A DNA stretch of 64,000 nt from Ponticaulis profundi (GTDB lineage Bacteria > Pseudomonadota > Alphaproteobacteria > Caulobacterales > Hyphomonadaceae): assembly GCF_042659465.1 (NCBI RefSeq), contig NZ_JBHSSW010000066.1:620001-684000 (forward strand), written 5' to 3'. Position 1 is the stretch's first letter. Each line of letters begins with the position of its first letter. A program made the position numbers and the translations under genes. The notes under the pieces are model-generated. The model ran no database searches and was not told the origin of the DNA. It worked only from the letters and a program-made list of their open reading frames with translations. Below are positions 53,875 to 62,357 of the stretch, piece after piece.

Positions 53875-55596
53875 TCAGGTTGCGAGCATTTCGCCTGAAG
53901 CGTCGGCGTCAGAAAAAAGCTCGATGAGCGTATTAATCACAACGTCCGGATGACTATGCTGCAAAAGGTTTCCGGCCTCTTCCACAGCTGTAACGCTCAC
54001 ATGCTGGTACTTCTGCGAAAACGACTGCGCCCATTTTAGCGGACAGATCGGATCCTGGTCGCCGAGAATATAATGAAGCGGCACCTGCATACGTTCCACG
54101 CATTCGGACCAATCGGCAAAAATACTGAGCCCATCACCGACAAAACCATCGAACCCGCCAAGCGCAATCATCTCCAGTCCGGCATGAACGATGTCGCGAA
54201 CGTCCGGATCTTCAAGCGTCTTGCGATCGCTCGGGACACTCGAATAGGTCCGCTCGATCATGCGATTTCGTCCTGCTTCGCGTCGGTAAAATGCCGTCGA
54301 TGTCGAAAGAACGAACCGCAGAGCCTGTGAGGAAAACCGCGCGGCACGAGAAACAATCCGAACCTGTGCCGGATAATCCGCAAGCATGGAGTTATCCGTA
54401 ATCGGTATGCCGCCAGCAATAGCGTAGACCCCAGAAACAAGGGGTGGATAATGTGCTGCTGCCGAACAACCATACAACACGCCAGTCGTATGGGTCACCA
54501 GCGGAACCCGCTCAAGCCCCAGAGCCTCCAGGATTTCTGGGAAAATCTCTATCCACTCATCGACATTTTTGCGCCAGTCTTTCGGTGGATCAGAACGCCC
54601 ATAGCCGGGCCGGTCGATACAGATGAAACAGAGCTTCTCCTGCATCAGCTTCCGCAGAAATGCATCCGTAAACCCATGCCCCTGGCTCATGCCATGCAGG
54701 AAGAGGGCAGGCCTTCCATTCAGATCCCCCTGTTTGCGCCAGGCAAGTCGGCGCCCAGACTTCAGGCGCACTACCCCTTCCCTTTCACCATTTATAGGCG
54801 TTTCACGAACGAAATCTCCACCGGACAGCAAAAGGTGAAGTTGCAGCGCCACGCGAACCGCGTCTTCACGCCCACTGACATGCATTTTTCGATAGATGGA
54901 CTTTGACTGGGTTCGCAGAGTCTCAATCCCGCGCCCGGTATCTGCCGAGACGTCCTGAAATGTATCCCCGAGCGCCATGCGCTTCAAAAGCAACACTTCT
55001 GCCGGTGTGAGGTCGAATTCAGACGCAACAAGCTGGCTGATCTGATCAGACCAGATCTGTTGCGTACTACGAAACAGAAAGTTTGAGCGCGTGTGCTGTG
55101 CATCATCCTGAAGGCATCTGCGAATCGCCAGGCTGATCGGCACCCCCACCGACAGATGCTCGAGCCGCGTAAAGCTTGTGCGACGTTCGACAACCTCATG
55201 CAACCGGCGCATGGCCGATTTGATCTTCTCCTGCTCTCTCGTATCGCTGGAAATCTTCCAGACCGGTCCGGCGTCCAGCTTCATGGTGCGGTCCCAGGCT
55301 GAATTGGTCGCAATAATCTCGCCATCGGGCTGCACCATAGCGGCCGCACCAATTTCCTGCTCGACCAGAGCGTCCGGCCCGTCTTCGCGCTTCCGAATGG
55401 CGTGTAACCGCTCCAGCACCGATAACGCCTTATCCAGGTGAGTCAGCAACTGCTCGGCGTCCGATGCACTCGCCTCACCCGCCGTGATGTAATCGTCCAA
55501 TTCAGCTGCGAACGATTCGTACTGAGCGGGCGACAACGCAACCCCGTAAGCCGCATCAATAATCTTCAGCAAACGGGATTGAGCGGCAGCGGTCAT
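53875..55596 (-). CDS. LuxR-type regulator fused to an alpha/beta hydrolase domain
   Basis: 573 residues. N-terminal helical region and PAS-like segment (IGAAAMVQPDGEIIATNSAWDRTM, about 82-105); LuxR-type helix-turn-helix about 193-250 (FDLTPAEVLLLKRMALGDTF; ADTGRGIETLRTQSKSIYRKM); alpha/beta hydrolase about 275-560 (ALFLHGMSQGHGF; CIDRPGYGRSDPP; nucleophile elbow VTHTTGVLYG; GDQDPICP; His in QHSHPD). The elbow is T-H-T-T-G at 368-372, so Thr replaces the catalytic Ser and the first Gly. The hydrolase part may therefore sense a ligand rather than catalyse. The usual repeat of the DNA-binding motif of LuxR (E near start, G, VS-x-T-x-R) is recognisable. It acts in the cytoplasm. Confidence 0.88.
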   Translation of the reverse strand: MTAAAQSRLLKIIDAAYGVALSPAQYESFAAELDDYITAGEASASDAEQLLTHLDKALSVLERLHAIRKREDGPDALVEQEIGAAAMVQPDGEIIATNSAWDRTMKLDAGPVWKISSDTREQEKIKSAMRRLHEVVERRTSFTRLEHLSVGVPISLAIRRCLQDDAQHTRSNFLFRSTQQIWSDQISQLVASEFDLTPAEVLLLKRMALGDTFQDVSADTGRGIETLRTQSKSIYRKMHVSGREDAVRVALQLHLLLSGGDFVRETPINGEREGVVRLKSGRRLAWRKQGDLNGRPALFLHGMSQGHGFTDAFLRKLMQEKLCFICIDRPGYGRSDPPKDWRKNVDEWIEIFPEILEALGLERVPLVTHTTGVLYGCSAAAHYPPLVSGVYAIAGGIPITDNSMLADYPAQVRIVSRAARFSSQALRFVLSTSTAFYRREAGRNRMIERTYSSVPSDRKTLEDPDVRDIVHAGLEMIALGGFDGFVGDGLSIFADWSECVERMQVPLHYILGDQDPICPLKWAQSFSQKYQHVSVTAVEEAGNLLQHSHPDVVINTLIELFSDADASGEMLAT

Positions 55597-55746
55597 AAGC
55601 GTTGAAATTCCGGATCTGATCTCATTAAGGTCGCAAAACTGACGCTAAACAAAATTTTTTTGATCCGCTTCACCCGTACAGGGGATGCGAAAACACCGGC
55701 CTCAGAATAGATTACCAATAGCGGCTTGGTCTGGGTGGGAGTTCAG

Positions 55747-55785
55747 ATGAGGGCGCTTTCTTTGACTTTGGGGCTTCCCCAATAG
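55747..55785 (+). CDS. Possible 12-residue leader peptide
   Basis: ATG at 55747 preceded by GGTGGGAG (spacing 5), then 12 codons coding for MRALSLTLGLPQ, with four leucines, and TAG at 55783-55785. A strong terminator starts 3 bases later. No plus-strand gene follows, so this is either the coding part of a small regulatory RNA or an attenuation-like leader without a target in cis. Translation is unproven. Confidence 0.4.
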   Translation: MRALSLTLGLPQ

Positions 55786-55787
55786 CC

Positions 55788-55834
55788 CGGGGCGCGGTTT
55801 CTCGAATCGCCCAAACTTACCGCGCCCCGTTTTT
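55788..55834 (+). terminator. Plus-strand terminator of a short transcript
   Basis: Stem CGGGGCGCGGT (55788-55798) / ACCGCGCCCCG (55819-55829), 20-base loop, then TTTTT (55830-55834). The T-run exists only on the plus strand, yet both flanking genes are on the minus strand (GST stops at 55835), so a plus-strand transcript must exist in the 55600-55830 region. Confidence 0.75.
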
Positions 55835-56449
55835 CTATTGAGCCATTGGGCGCTCTTTCATCTGATCATACCAACGCGCGAGATTTTTACGGCCATCCCA
55901 TGCCTTGAACTGCATGTATCGTCCAAACGCCATACAGATAAACAAGGTGATATCCGCATTGGTGAAACGGGAGCCTGCAACAAACTCGGTCTCACCGAGC
56001 ACGCGATCGAAATAGTCTGCAGTCTTCAGCGTCGCTTTTTCACACAACGCTGACCATTCCTTGCATTGCACAGGCTCAAGCGCTGCAGCAGCCGGATGTC
56101 CGTGACGGAACCAACCAGCGATAGATCCCATCAGCATCAGCTCAACTCGCCGGTCCCACATCTCGATTTGCGCACGCTCCAGCGGTGTCTCGCCCATGAG
56201 ATTGGGTTCCGGGAACAGACCTTCCAGATACGTGCAGATTGCTCGGCTTTCGCCCAACACCGTGCCGTCATCCAGTTCCAGAGATGGCACACGCATCAGT
56301 GGATTGACCTGCTTGTAATCATCCTTGCGATGATCACCTTCCAGCAGCTTCAATTCGACAATATCGACCGCGCCCAGCTTGCCCTTTTCTTTCAGAAAGA
56401 ACGTAACACGGTCCGGGTTTGGCGCGCCTTGTGCAGAGTAGAGCTTCAT
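55835..56449 (-). CDS. Glutathione S-transferase family protein
   Basis: 204 residues. N-terminal thioredoxin-like domain (KLYSAQGAPNPDRVTFFLKEKG), the cis-Pro block MRVPSLELDDGTVLGESRAICTYLE (about 52-76) and a helical C-terminal domain. The catalytic Ser/Cys position near residue 9 is GAPNP, typical of the bacterial stringent-starvation/ maleylacetoacetate-isomerase-like subgroup. GGGAGGAATTC precedes the ATG. Could detoxify electrophiles. Downstream neighbour of a TonB receptor on the same strand; 62-base spacer. Confidence 0.92.
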   Translation of the reverse strand: MKLYSAQGAPNPDRVTFFLKEKGKLGAVDIVELKLLEGDHRKDDYKQVNPLMRVPSLELDDGTVLGESRAICTYLEGLFPEPNLMGETPLERAQIEMWDRRVELMLMGSIAGWFRHGHPAAAALEPVQCKEWSALCEKATLKTADYFDRVLGETEFVAGSRFTNADITLFICMAFGRYMQFKAWDGRKNLARWYDQMKERPMAQ

Positions 56450-56511
56450 TGAATTCCTCCCATTGTTTGCCTCAGATCAGCAGCTTGGAAGACAAATCAC
56501 AAGGCTCAAAC

Positions 56512-58563
56512 CTACCAGCGAGAACGAATTCCGAAGGTCGCGTTCATCGGCTCACCCGGAAAATAGCGTGCGTTTCCGAAAGCAAAGTCAGCCCGGTCCG
56601 CATACTTCAGATCAAACAGGTTCTTGATGAGCACAAAGGCTTCCAATTGTTCCGAAACTGAATAGGCACCGCGCAAGCTGAACAATGTGTGGCCGTTATA
56701 TGTGTTCGAAGCCGCTTCATCCGTAAAATACTCACCGACAAATTCGGCACGGGCATCAAGTTCCAGCTTGTCGGTCGCCTGCCAACTAACCGACAGATCC
56801 GCCAGCCATTCGGGGGCTGTATCGATCCGATTGCCCTCGACAATGCCGTTCGACGGACGGTCAAAGGCATAGGTCTGCTCAGACCAGCTCACATTGCCGG
56901 ACAAGCTGACACGTTCCGTCAACGCATAATCTGCCATGAGCTCAACTCCGATATGATCTGTTTCGCCATTTGGGACGTTCAGTCCATCGGCATCGCGGAA
57001 GAAGAAATTTTCCTTCGTCATGGCGTAAGCGGCGACATCGAAACTCAGACGCCCAGAAAACGCGCTCCCACGCCCCCCGAATTCGACACTATCGAGCGTT
57101 TCTGATTTCACCTGCCCGACCACTTGCTGGCTTTGAAGACGATAGAGATCTGATGCCTGCGGCGCACGCTGACCACGTGCAAAATTCAGATAAAGATCAA
57201 CTTCGCCAATTGCATCATCCCAGATGAAGCCAAGCTTGGGCGTAACGAGATCAAATGTATCGCTTCGGTCATCGGGAATATTGAAGCGCCCACGAATACC
57301 AGCGGGAGCGCGTGTGGTATAATCATAGTCATGTGTCTCAACACGCAGACCCGCAACCATCATGACATCAGGAAAGAGTTCACGACCATACTCGCCCCAG
57401 AGCGCCGCAGCGAAGGTATCAACGGTATAATCATAGTGAACACCGACCGGAAAACGGGAATCACCGGGAAAAAAGCCGAATGGCTCCGGCTGCGTCTCCA
57501 GTAGACTGCCGCTGGCGAAATCCAGCATCCCGCCAAACCGCCAATTGGAACGCTCACGTTCGATTGAAACGTCAGACATCACACCAATCGCTGAGCTGTC
57601 ATTCTCCTCATATCCTTTATACGGCAGGAAGTGCTGGCGAAATTCCATTTTCTGCCAGCGCGCATAAGGCGTTACGGAAAACTGCACCTCATCAAATGTG
57701 CGCTCGAACCGGATGGCGCCCATGGCAAATTTGGCGTCACGAAAAGCCTCCGGGTTTTCATTCTGTTCTGCCTGGTCGCGATCGCGGTAAGCTTTGTAGC
57801 CGCCAATATAGCCCGCTGTCTCTTGATTCAAATTGGTGTAGCTCGCCCAGGCAGTTGCATCCCACTGTCCCAGACTGAAGGCCTGCCGGGCTGTCACCTT
57901 CTGCTGTCCAACGCTCGTATCATTGCGCCACCCCTGATCATCCATCAGGGATACAGCCACGTATCCCGTGTCGGATGAAGCCAGAATATCTGACTTGGAA
58001 CGCCCAAGCGTCGATGCGCTGGCATTCAGCTCGAAGACGGAAACATCGGAAGCATCGGGTTGAATGAAGTTGATCAACCCGTGCACGGCATTCGAACCAT
58101 ATTTGGCCGAAGCTGGCCCACGGACAACCTCCACCACATCAGCAACTTCATAATGCGGCTCGAACAGCATGTTCACATTGCCAAAAGCCGGAGAACGCGT
58201 TGGAACACCATTTTGAAGGATGAGGAAGCTCCCCTGCCCCGCGCCGCCACTCAAAACGGGCGATCGAACCGATACAAGGTGTTCCTGACCTGAATTTAGC
58301 TGGATATTGACACCAGGGACGACATTCAGAAGCTCTGCCGGATGATCAGCGGATATTTTCGCAATGGTTTCCGCAGTGACGACAGAGTTTGAGCCCGGCT
58401 CGGCCGTTGTCCGGTCGCCCAGCACAAAGATCGTACTCATCAGAAAGTCATCTGAACGGGATTTGGTTTGACGCTCGTTGGCTGCCCCCTGCTCCTGTGC
58501 ATTCGCACCAAGCGCGAGAGAAATCGCACTATATCCAAGCAGGACCGATGTCAGAATTCGCAT
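56512..58563 (-). CDS. TonB-dependent outer-membrane receptor (smaller type)
   Basis: 683 residues: signal peptide (MRILTSVLLGYSAISLALGANA), plug domain with STIFVLGDRTTAEPG, ADVVEVVRGPASAKYGSNAVHGLINFI, and a barrel ending FGIRSRW with a terminal Trp. The C-terminal part (FAFGNARYFPGEPM) is that of ferric-siderophore/ vitamin B12-like receptors. It is preceded by a structured leader (58570-58626) and follows the NupC-type nucleoside transporter gene by 113 bases on the same strand, so nucleoside- or cobalamin-linked uptake are both possible. Confidence 0.9.
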   Translation of the reverse strand: MRILTSVLLGYSAISLALGANAQEQGAANERQTKSRSDDFLMSTIFVLGDRTTAEPGSNSVVTAETIAKISADHPAELLNVVPGVNIQLNSGQEHLVSVRSPVLSGGAGQGSFLILQNGVPTRSPAFGNVNMLFEPHYEVADVVEVVRGPASAKYGSNAVHGLINFIQPDASDVSVFELNASASTLGRSKSDILASSDTGYVAVSLMDDQGWRNDTSVGQQKVTARQAFSLGQWDATAWASYTNLNQETAGYIGGYKAYRDRDQAEQNENPEAFRDAKFAMGAIRFERTFDEVQFSVTPYARWQKMEFRQHFLPYKGYEENDSSAIGVMSDVSIERERSNWRFGGMLDFASGSLLETQPEPFGFFPGDSRFPVGVHYDYTVDTFAAALWGEYGRELFPDVMMVAGLRVETHDYDYTTRAPAGIRGRFNIPDDRSDTFDLVTPKLGFIWDDAIGEVDLYLNFARGQRAPQASDLYRLQSQQVVGQVKSETLDSVEFGGRGSAFSGRLSFDVAAYAMTKENFFFRDADGLNVPNGETDHIGVELMADYALTERVSLSGNVSWSEQTYAFDRPSNGIVEGNRIDTAPEWLADLSVSWQATDKLELDARAEFVGEYFTDEAASNTYNGHTLFSLRGAYSVSEQLEAFVLIKNLFDLKYADRADFAFGNARYFPGEPMNATFGIRSRW

Positions 58564-58569
58564 AAGTGT

Positions 58570-58626
58570 CTCCCTAAAACCCTGTCTGGTGAGGGCCCGT
58601 TTGGACCATCACTATAGGGCTTTAGG
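58570..58626 (-). promoter_or_regulatory. Structured mRNA leader of the TonB receptor gene
   Basis: In the leader, outer arms CCTAAAGCCCT and AGGGTTTTAGG (58616-58626 with 58573-58583) pair with one mismatch, and an inner arm pair TGATGGTCC / GGGCCCTCA encloses AAAC. The outer arm runs into AGGGAG, the Shine-Dalgarno (58570-58575). The structure could therefore limit initiation, in the manner of a riboswitch or RNA thermometer. No known riboswitch motif was recognised. Confidence 0.45.
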
Positions 58627-58676
58627 AAGATGAAAAGTGACGATGTGTCGTCACGCTACGTCAAGTGAGTGCTCAA

Positions 58677-59957
58677 TTATCCGTTACCAAGAAAGAGCTG
58701 CGCTGGCAGGGCTCCGGCAATACACGCGGACATGCATGTTGCCAGAGTTCCCGCCAGCAAAGTCTTCCAGGCAAGACCCAGGAATGTATCCCGCCGCTCT
58801 GGTGCAATAATGGTCAGCCCGCCGATCAGAATGCCAATTGAACCAAAGTTCGCAAAACCACAAATCGCGTGTGCAACGATGATACGAGAGCGCTCAGAGA
58901 GTTCACCATCCGGTGTGTTCGCAAGCTCAAGGAAGGCTACGAATTCTGTAAGAACCGTTTTGATCCCCATCAGAGACCCTGCCTTTGCGGCTTCCTCAAG
59001 CGGAACGCCAACCATGTACATGAGCGGCAGGAAAATCCATCCGAGAATGCGCTGAATGGAGAGTGGTTCGCCATTTAGATCCGGCACGATACCACCAAGA
59101 ATACCATTCACCAGATACAACAATGCCAGTGCCGCAATGAGCATGGTCGCAATATTCAGGACGATCTTCAGGCCATCACTGGCACCGGTCGCAAACGCAT
59201 CCATGGTCGATTCGTATTCGAAATCAGGCTCGTGCGCGCGATCATGAATGTCCGTCCTCTCAGGTACCATGGTCAGCGCAAGCGCAACGGCAGCGGGCGC
59301 CGCGACGATGGAAGCCGTCAAAAGCTGCGCCAGTGGGTTGGCCATAACGGGCTCGAGAAAAGTCGTGTAAATGACGAGCACCGATCCTGCGATGGTGGCA
59401 AACCCTGTGGTCATGAGAACAAAGATCTCAGATCGCGTCATACCTTTCAGATACGGTTTCACCAGAACGGGCGCTTCCGTCATCCCCATGAAGATATTGG
59501 CTGAAACGGCTAGTGACGTCGCCCCGCCCAGCCCCATTGTCTTTGAAAAAATGAAGGCGAACGCCTTGGTTACGAGACGCAGCACTCGCCAATGCCAGAG
59601 AATCGCTGAGAGCGCGGCAACGACGATCACAATGGGGAGGATCTGAAAGAAGAAGGCAGGTCCTGCCTCAACACCTTCAACAGGAAAGGTCGAATTATCG
59701 CCGATATAGCCATAAACGAAGCCAGTACCGGCCTTTGTCGCCTCTTCGAGGGCATCAACCAGGATATTGGCCTTGAACAGAATACTGCGAACAGGCGGAA
59801 CGGCGAATAGCAAAAGCGCGAATGCGAACTGTAGCCCTACGGCTCCGAGGACGATTTTCCACGGAAAGGCTTTCCGATTTTCCGACAGCGCCCACGCTAT
59901 GCCTACAATCATAGCGAGCCCGATGAGCGCACGCGCGTTATCCCAGCCCCATTCCAT
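58677..59957 (-). CDS. CNT (NupC-type) nucleoside transporter
   Basis: 426 residues from ATG 59957 (AAGGAA, spacing 6). Ten or so membrane segments; family blocks GFVYGYIGD, the SANIFMGMTEAPVLVKPYLKGMTRSEIFVLMTTGFATIAGSVLVIY region (about 168-210), and the C-terminal helix NFGSIGILIGGLTIIAPERR. Imports nucleosides with sodium or protons. Precedes the TonB receptor and GST genes on the same strand. The 239-base spacer beyond it holds only the terminator of the crotonase gene (60144-60174). Confidence 0.93.
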   Translation of the reverse strand: MEWGWDNARALIGLAMIVGIAWALSENRKAFPWKIVLGAVGLQFAFALLLFAVPPVRSILFKANILVDALEEATKAGTGFVYGYIGDNSTFPVEGVEAGPAFFFQILPIVIVVAALSAILWHWRVLRLVTKAFAFIFSKTMGLGGATSLAVSANIFMGMTEAPVLVKPYLKGMTRSEIFVLMTTGFATIAGSVLVIYTTFLEPVMANPLAQLLTASIVAAPAAVALALTMVPERTDIHDRAHEPDFEYESTMDAFATGASDGLKIVLNIATMLIAALALLYLVNGILGGIVPDLNGEPLSIQRILGWIFLPLMYMVGVPLEEAAKAGSLMGIKTVLTEFVAFLELANTPDGELSERSRIIVAHAICGFANFGSIGILIGGLTIIAPERRDTFLGLAWKTLLAGTLATCMSACIAGALPAQLFLGNG

Positions 59958-60143
59958 CGCGATTTCCTTGTTTTTCACAAAGCGTTTCGTTTAGCCGATT
60001 GCGTCGACTTTGCCACCCAATCAAATCGCCTTCGCAGCATTTGACAAGAAACTGTGTTGCAAAGGCAATGTCACGCGACAATCGCACAGAAATTCATCTA
60101 CGCAATTTGAATGAGTAGGTGTCACACTTTCACGTAGAATCAA

Positions 60144-60174
60144 AAGGGCTGGCACCGAATACGATGCCAGCCCC
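60144..60174 (-). terminator. Rho-independent terminator of the crotonase gene
   Basis: GGGCTGGCA (60146-60154) with TGCCAGCCC (60165-60173), 10-base loop. On the minus strand it is followed by TTTTG. About 23 bases beyond the stop at 60197. Confidence 0.85.
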
Positions 60175-60196
60175 AATAAGACTTATGACGGAAAGC

Positions 60197-61108
60197 CTAT
60201 TCGGCTTTTTCCGGCCATTCAAATTTTGGCTTCGGATACCATGGATAATGCGGTGCAATGCCGTCAGACACCTTCTCAGGATATTCTGGCTTGCGCTTTT
60301 CAAGGAAGCTCATGACGCCTTCTTTCGCATCTCCGGTCTTGCCACGCTCATAGATCGCACGGCTGTCGACTTTGTGCGCTTCCATCGGATGGTTTGCACC
60401 GAGCATCTGCCACATCATCTGACGCGTCAGCGATACAGAAACTGGCGCCGTGTTGTCGATGATTTCGCGTGCAATCGCTCTTGCGGCATCCATCAGCTCT
60501 GCCTGCGGATAGATCTCCTTGACCAGTCCGCCAGCCTTCGCCTCTGCCGCCGGGAAGACACGGCCGGAATAACACCAGTCGAGCGCCTGGCTGATACCAA
60601 CGAGGCGGGGCAGGAACCAGCTCGAGCAAGCTTCCGGCACGATACCGCGACGGGCAAATACAAAGCCAAAACGCGCATTGTCAGATGCAAGACGAATGTC
60701 CATTGGCAGCTGCATGGTCACACCGATGCCCACAGCAGCACCATTAATCGCGCCGATGACAGGTTTCAGACTTTCATAGATGCGCAGAGTCACACGACCA
60801 CCGCCATCGCGTTGCAAATCTTCCTGAGATGTACGGCCCGCTTCGCCAGAATCCTGACGTTTTTCATAGTCGAACGTTGCACCGCCGGCAGACAGGTCAG
60901 CACCTGCGCAGAAGGCACGGTCGCCTGAGCCTGTTACGATGACAGCCTTGACGTCATCGTCTGCATCCGTCTCATCAAAGGCTGCAATCATGTCGAGCAT
61001 CATCTGCCCGGTGAAAGCGTTCATCTTGTCTGGACGGTTCAGCGTCATGGTTGCGATACCGTCTTCTACCTCAAGAATAACGGTCTCGAACTCTTTTCTT
61101 TTGGCCAT
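60197..61108 (-). CDS. Crotonase/enoyl-CoA hydratase family protein
   Basis: 303 residues from ATG 61108 with GGGAGGAA upstream (TTG 61114 is an alternative). Crotonase fold: LNRPDKMNAFTGQMMLDM, VTGSGDRAFCAGADLSAGG (oxyanion loop), INGAAVGIGVTMQLPMDIRLASDNARFGFVFARRGIVPEACSSWFLPRLVG. The two catalytic acids of hydratases are in the latter segment (P-E-A-x-S). Longer than the 257-residue standard because of an insertion around 85-110 and a C-terminal extension ending YPKPKFEWPEK. Probably fatty-acid or aromatic-acid catabolism. Monocistronic. Confidence 0.92.
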   Translation of the reverse strand: MAKRKEFETVILEVEDGIATMTLNRPDKMNAFTGQMMLDMIAAFDETDADDDVKAVIVTGSGDRAFCAGADLSAGGATFDYEKRQDSGEAGRTSQEDLQRDGGGRVTLRIYESLKPVIGAINGAAVGIGVTMQLPMDIRLASDNARFGFVFARRGIVPEACSSWFLPRLVGISQALDWCYSGRVFPAAEAKAGGLVKEIYPQAELMDAARAIAREIIDNTAPVSVSLTRQMMWQMLGANHPMEAHKVDSRAIYERGKTGDAKEGVMSFLEKRKPEYPEKVSDGIAPHYPWYPKPKFEWPEKAE

Positions 61109-61117
61109 AAACAATTC

Positions 61118-61141
61118 CTCCCGGTCATGACTGACCGGGAG
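61118..61141 (-). promoter_or_regulatory. Hairpin masking the Shine-Dalgarno of the crotonase gene
   Basis: A perfect 10-base stem CTCCCGGTCA (61118-61127) / TGACCGGGAG (61132-61141) with a 4-base loop. In the minus-strand RNA its 3' arm is TGACCGGGAG, and GGGAGGAA is the ribosome-binding site of the gene starting at 61108, so the site is partly in the stem. It can also be read as a palindromic operator, or as a weak end for the upstream gene (no T-run). Confidence 0.5.
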
Positions 61142-61191
61142 TGAAGCTGACTCTCCTTGGGGAAATCAAGTCCCGATAGGAAACTATAATC

Positions 61192-62169
61192 TTAGTATGC
61201 GCGAGCGTACTGATAGCATTGGATAGAACGGTTGCCTGCATAGGCGCCGGCAGCACCACCAACGATTGCGCCCACAACCGCATTGCGGCCGTCATCGCCG
61301 CCTGCAAGCGTACCGAGTCCGGCACCTGCAACCGCCCCAAGTCCGCCGCTGGCGAGGGTTCGATTGCGACGCGCTTGTTCACAAGCCGCATATGACGAGT
61401 ATTGTGCCCGGCCATCATAAGTCCATGTCTCAACAGCTGGCTGCGGTGCATAGCCATAGTTCGAACCAGAACTGCGATAGTAGGTTTGCGAATTCGAATT
61501 ATAACTCGGTTGCGCCGAATAATATCGTTGAGAAGAATAGCTCGGCTGAGACGTTGTATAGCTGCGCGTAACCGTGCGCGTGCCAGAAGAATATCCTGGC
61601 TGGCTGTAGGTATAACGCGGCTGAGAATAACCGTTGCTGTAAGTCTGCTGGTAGGCGCGATCATAACCGTAAGACGAACCATAGCTTGGCTGCGTGGTGG
61701 TGTATGTGCGGGTCACGGTTGACGATGAACCATACCCGGTGCGTGGCGAATAGGTGTACCCAGATTGCGGGTACGTCGAATAAGTCGAACCGCCATAGTT
61801 TGAGCCGGTATTGTAATAGCCCTGCTGGTTATACGAATAGTCTGGCTGCGCGCCATAAGATTGGTAGCTAACCTGTTCGCAGCGCGTCCGGTTATTCCCG
61901 ATCGCACCACCTGCCAGCGCGCCAATACCGGCACCAACGAGTGCGTTACGCGTATCATTACCTCCAGCGAGTGCGCCAAGGCCAGCACCAACTGCGCCGC
62001 CAACAGCTGCACCACCAATGGTGTTCGTGCGACGTGCCTGCTCACACGATTCGTAAGAACCGTACGCAGATGCACCATCATAGCTCCAATAGCTGGATTG
62101 AGCCGCTGCCATCGGGGCCGTCAGAGCGATCCCCGCAACCGATAAAAGAAAAGCACCCGTTTTAAGCAT
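61192..62169 (-). CDS. Glycine-zipper protein with duplicated ends
   Basis: 325 residues from ATG 62169 (AGGAG upstream, spacing 10). Signal peptide (MLKTGAFLLSVAGIAL ... AAA). Two copies of one module, about 27-97 and 253-323: S/TYDG-x-(A/S)-x-Y-x-SY-x-x-CEQARR, then a glycine-rich zipper (GGAVGAGLGALAGGNDTRNALVG; GAVAGAGLGTLAGGDDGRNAVVG) ending in RxxQC-Y-Q/CEQ. Between them a 150-residue Tyr/Ser/Gln/Gly-rich linker. Glycine zippers form helical hairpins in membranes, so a cell-envelope protein is likely. Paired Cys in each module could form disulphides. Confidence 0.82.
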   Translation of the reverse strand: MLKTGAFLLSVAGIALTAPMAAAQSSYWSYDGASAYGSYESCEQARRTNTIGGAAVGGAVGAGLGALAGGNDTRNALVGAGIGALAGGAIGNNRTRCEQVSYQSYGAQPDYSYNQQGYYNTGSNYGGSTYSTYPQSGYTYSPRTGYGSSSTVTRTYTTTQPSYGSSYGYDRAYQQTYSNGYSQPRYTYSQPGYSSGTRTVTRSYTTSQPSYSSQRYYSAQPSYNSNSQTYYRSSGSNYGYAPQPAVETWTYDGRAQYSSYAACEQARRNRTLASGGLGAVAGAGLGTLAGGDDGRNAVVGAIVGGAAGAYAGNRSIQCYQYARAY

Positions 62170-62357
62170 AGTATATTGCTCCTGTTTCCAGACCCCATCA
62201 TGATCTTGCGCAATTGAACGTAAAATGAACGGTTTGATGTCAAACAGGGTTCCCGGAAAACTTCTCATTTCGCCAAAGCGGAAAACCTTTGATTAAGAAA
62301 TGGTGTGGCCGTATTCTCTAAAATCTCTGGTCCCAGATAACATGAAAAACCCGGATC

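Noticed and set aside
55600..55834. 6S RNA or SRP RNA as identity of the plus-strand transcript
   Set aside because: No conserved 6S bulge structure or SRP tetraloop motif could be recognised.
58564..58676. Cobalamin or TPP riboswitch before the TonB receptor
   Set aside because: The consensus boxes of these riboswitches are not present; only a long hairpin is.
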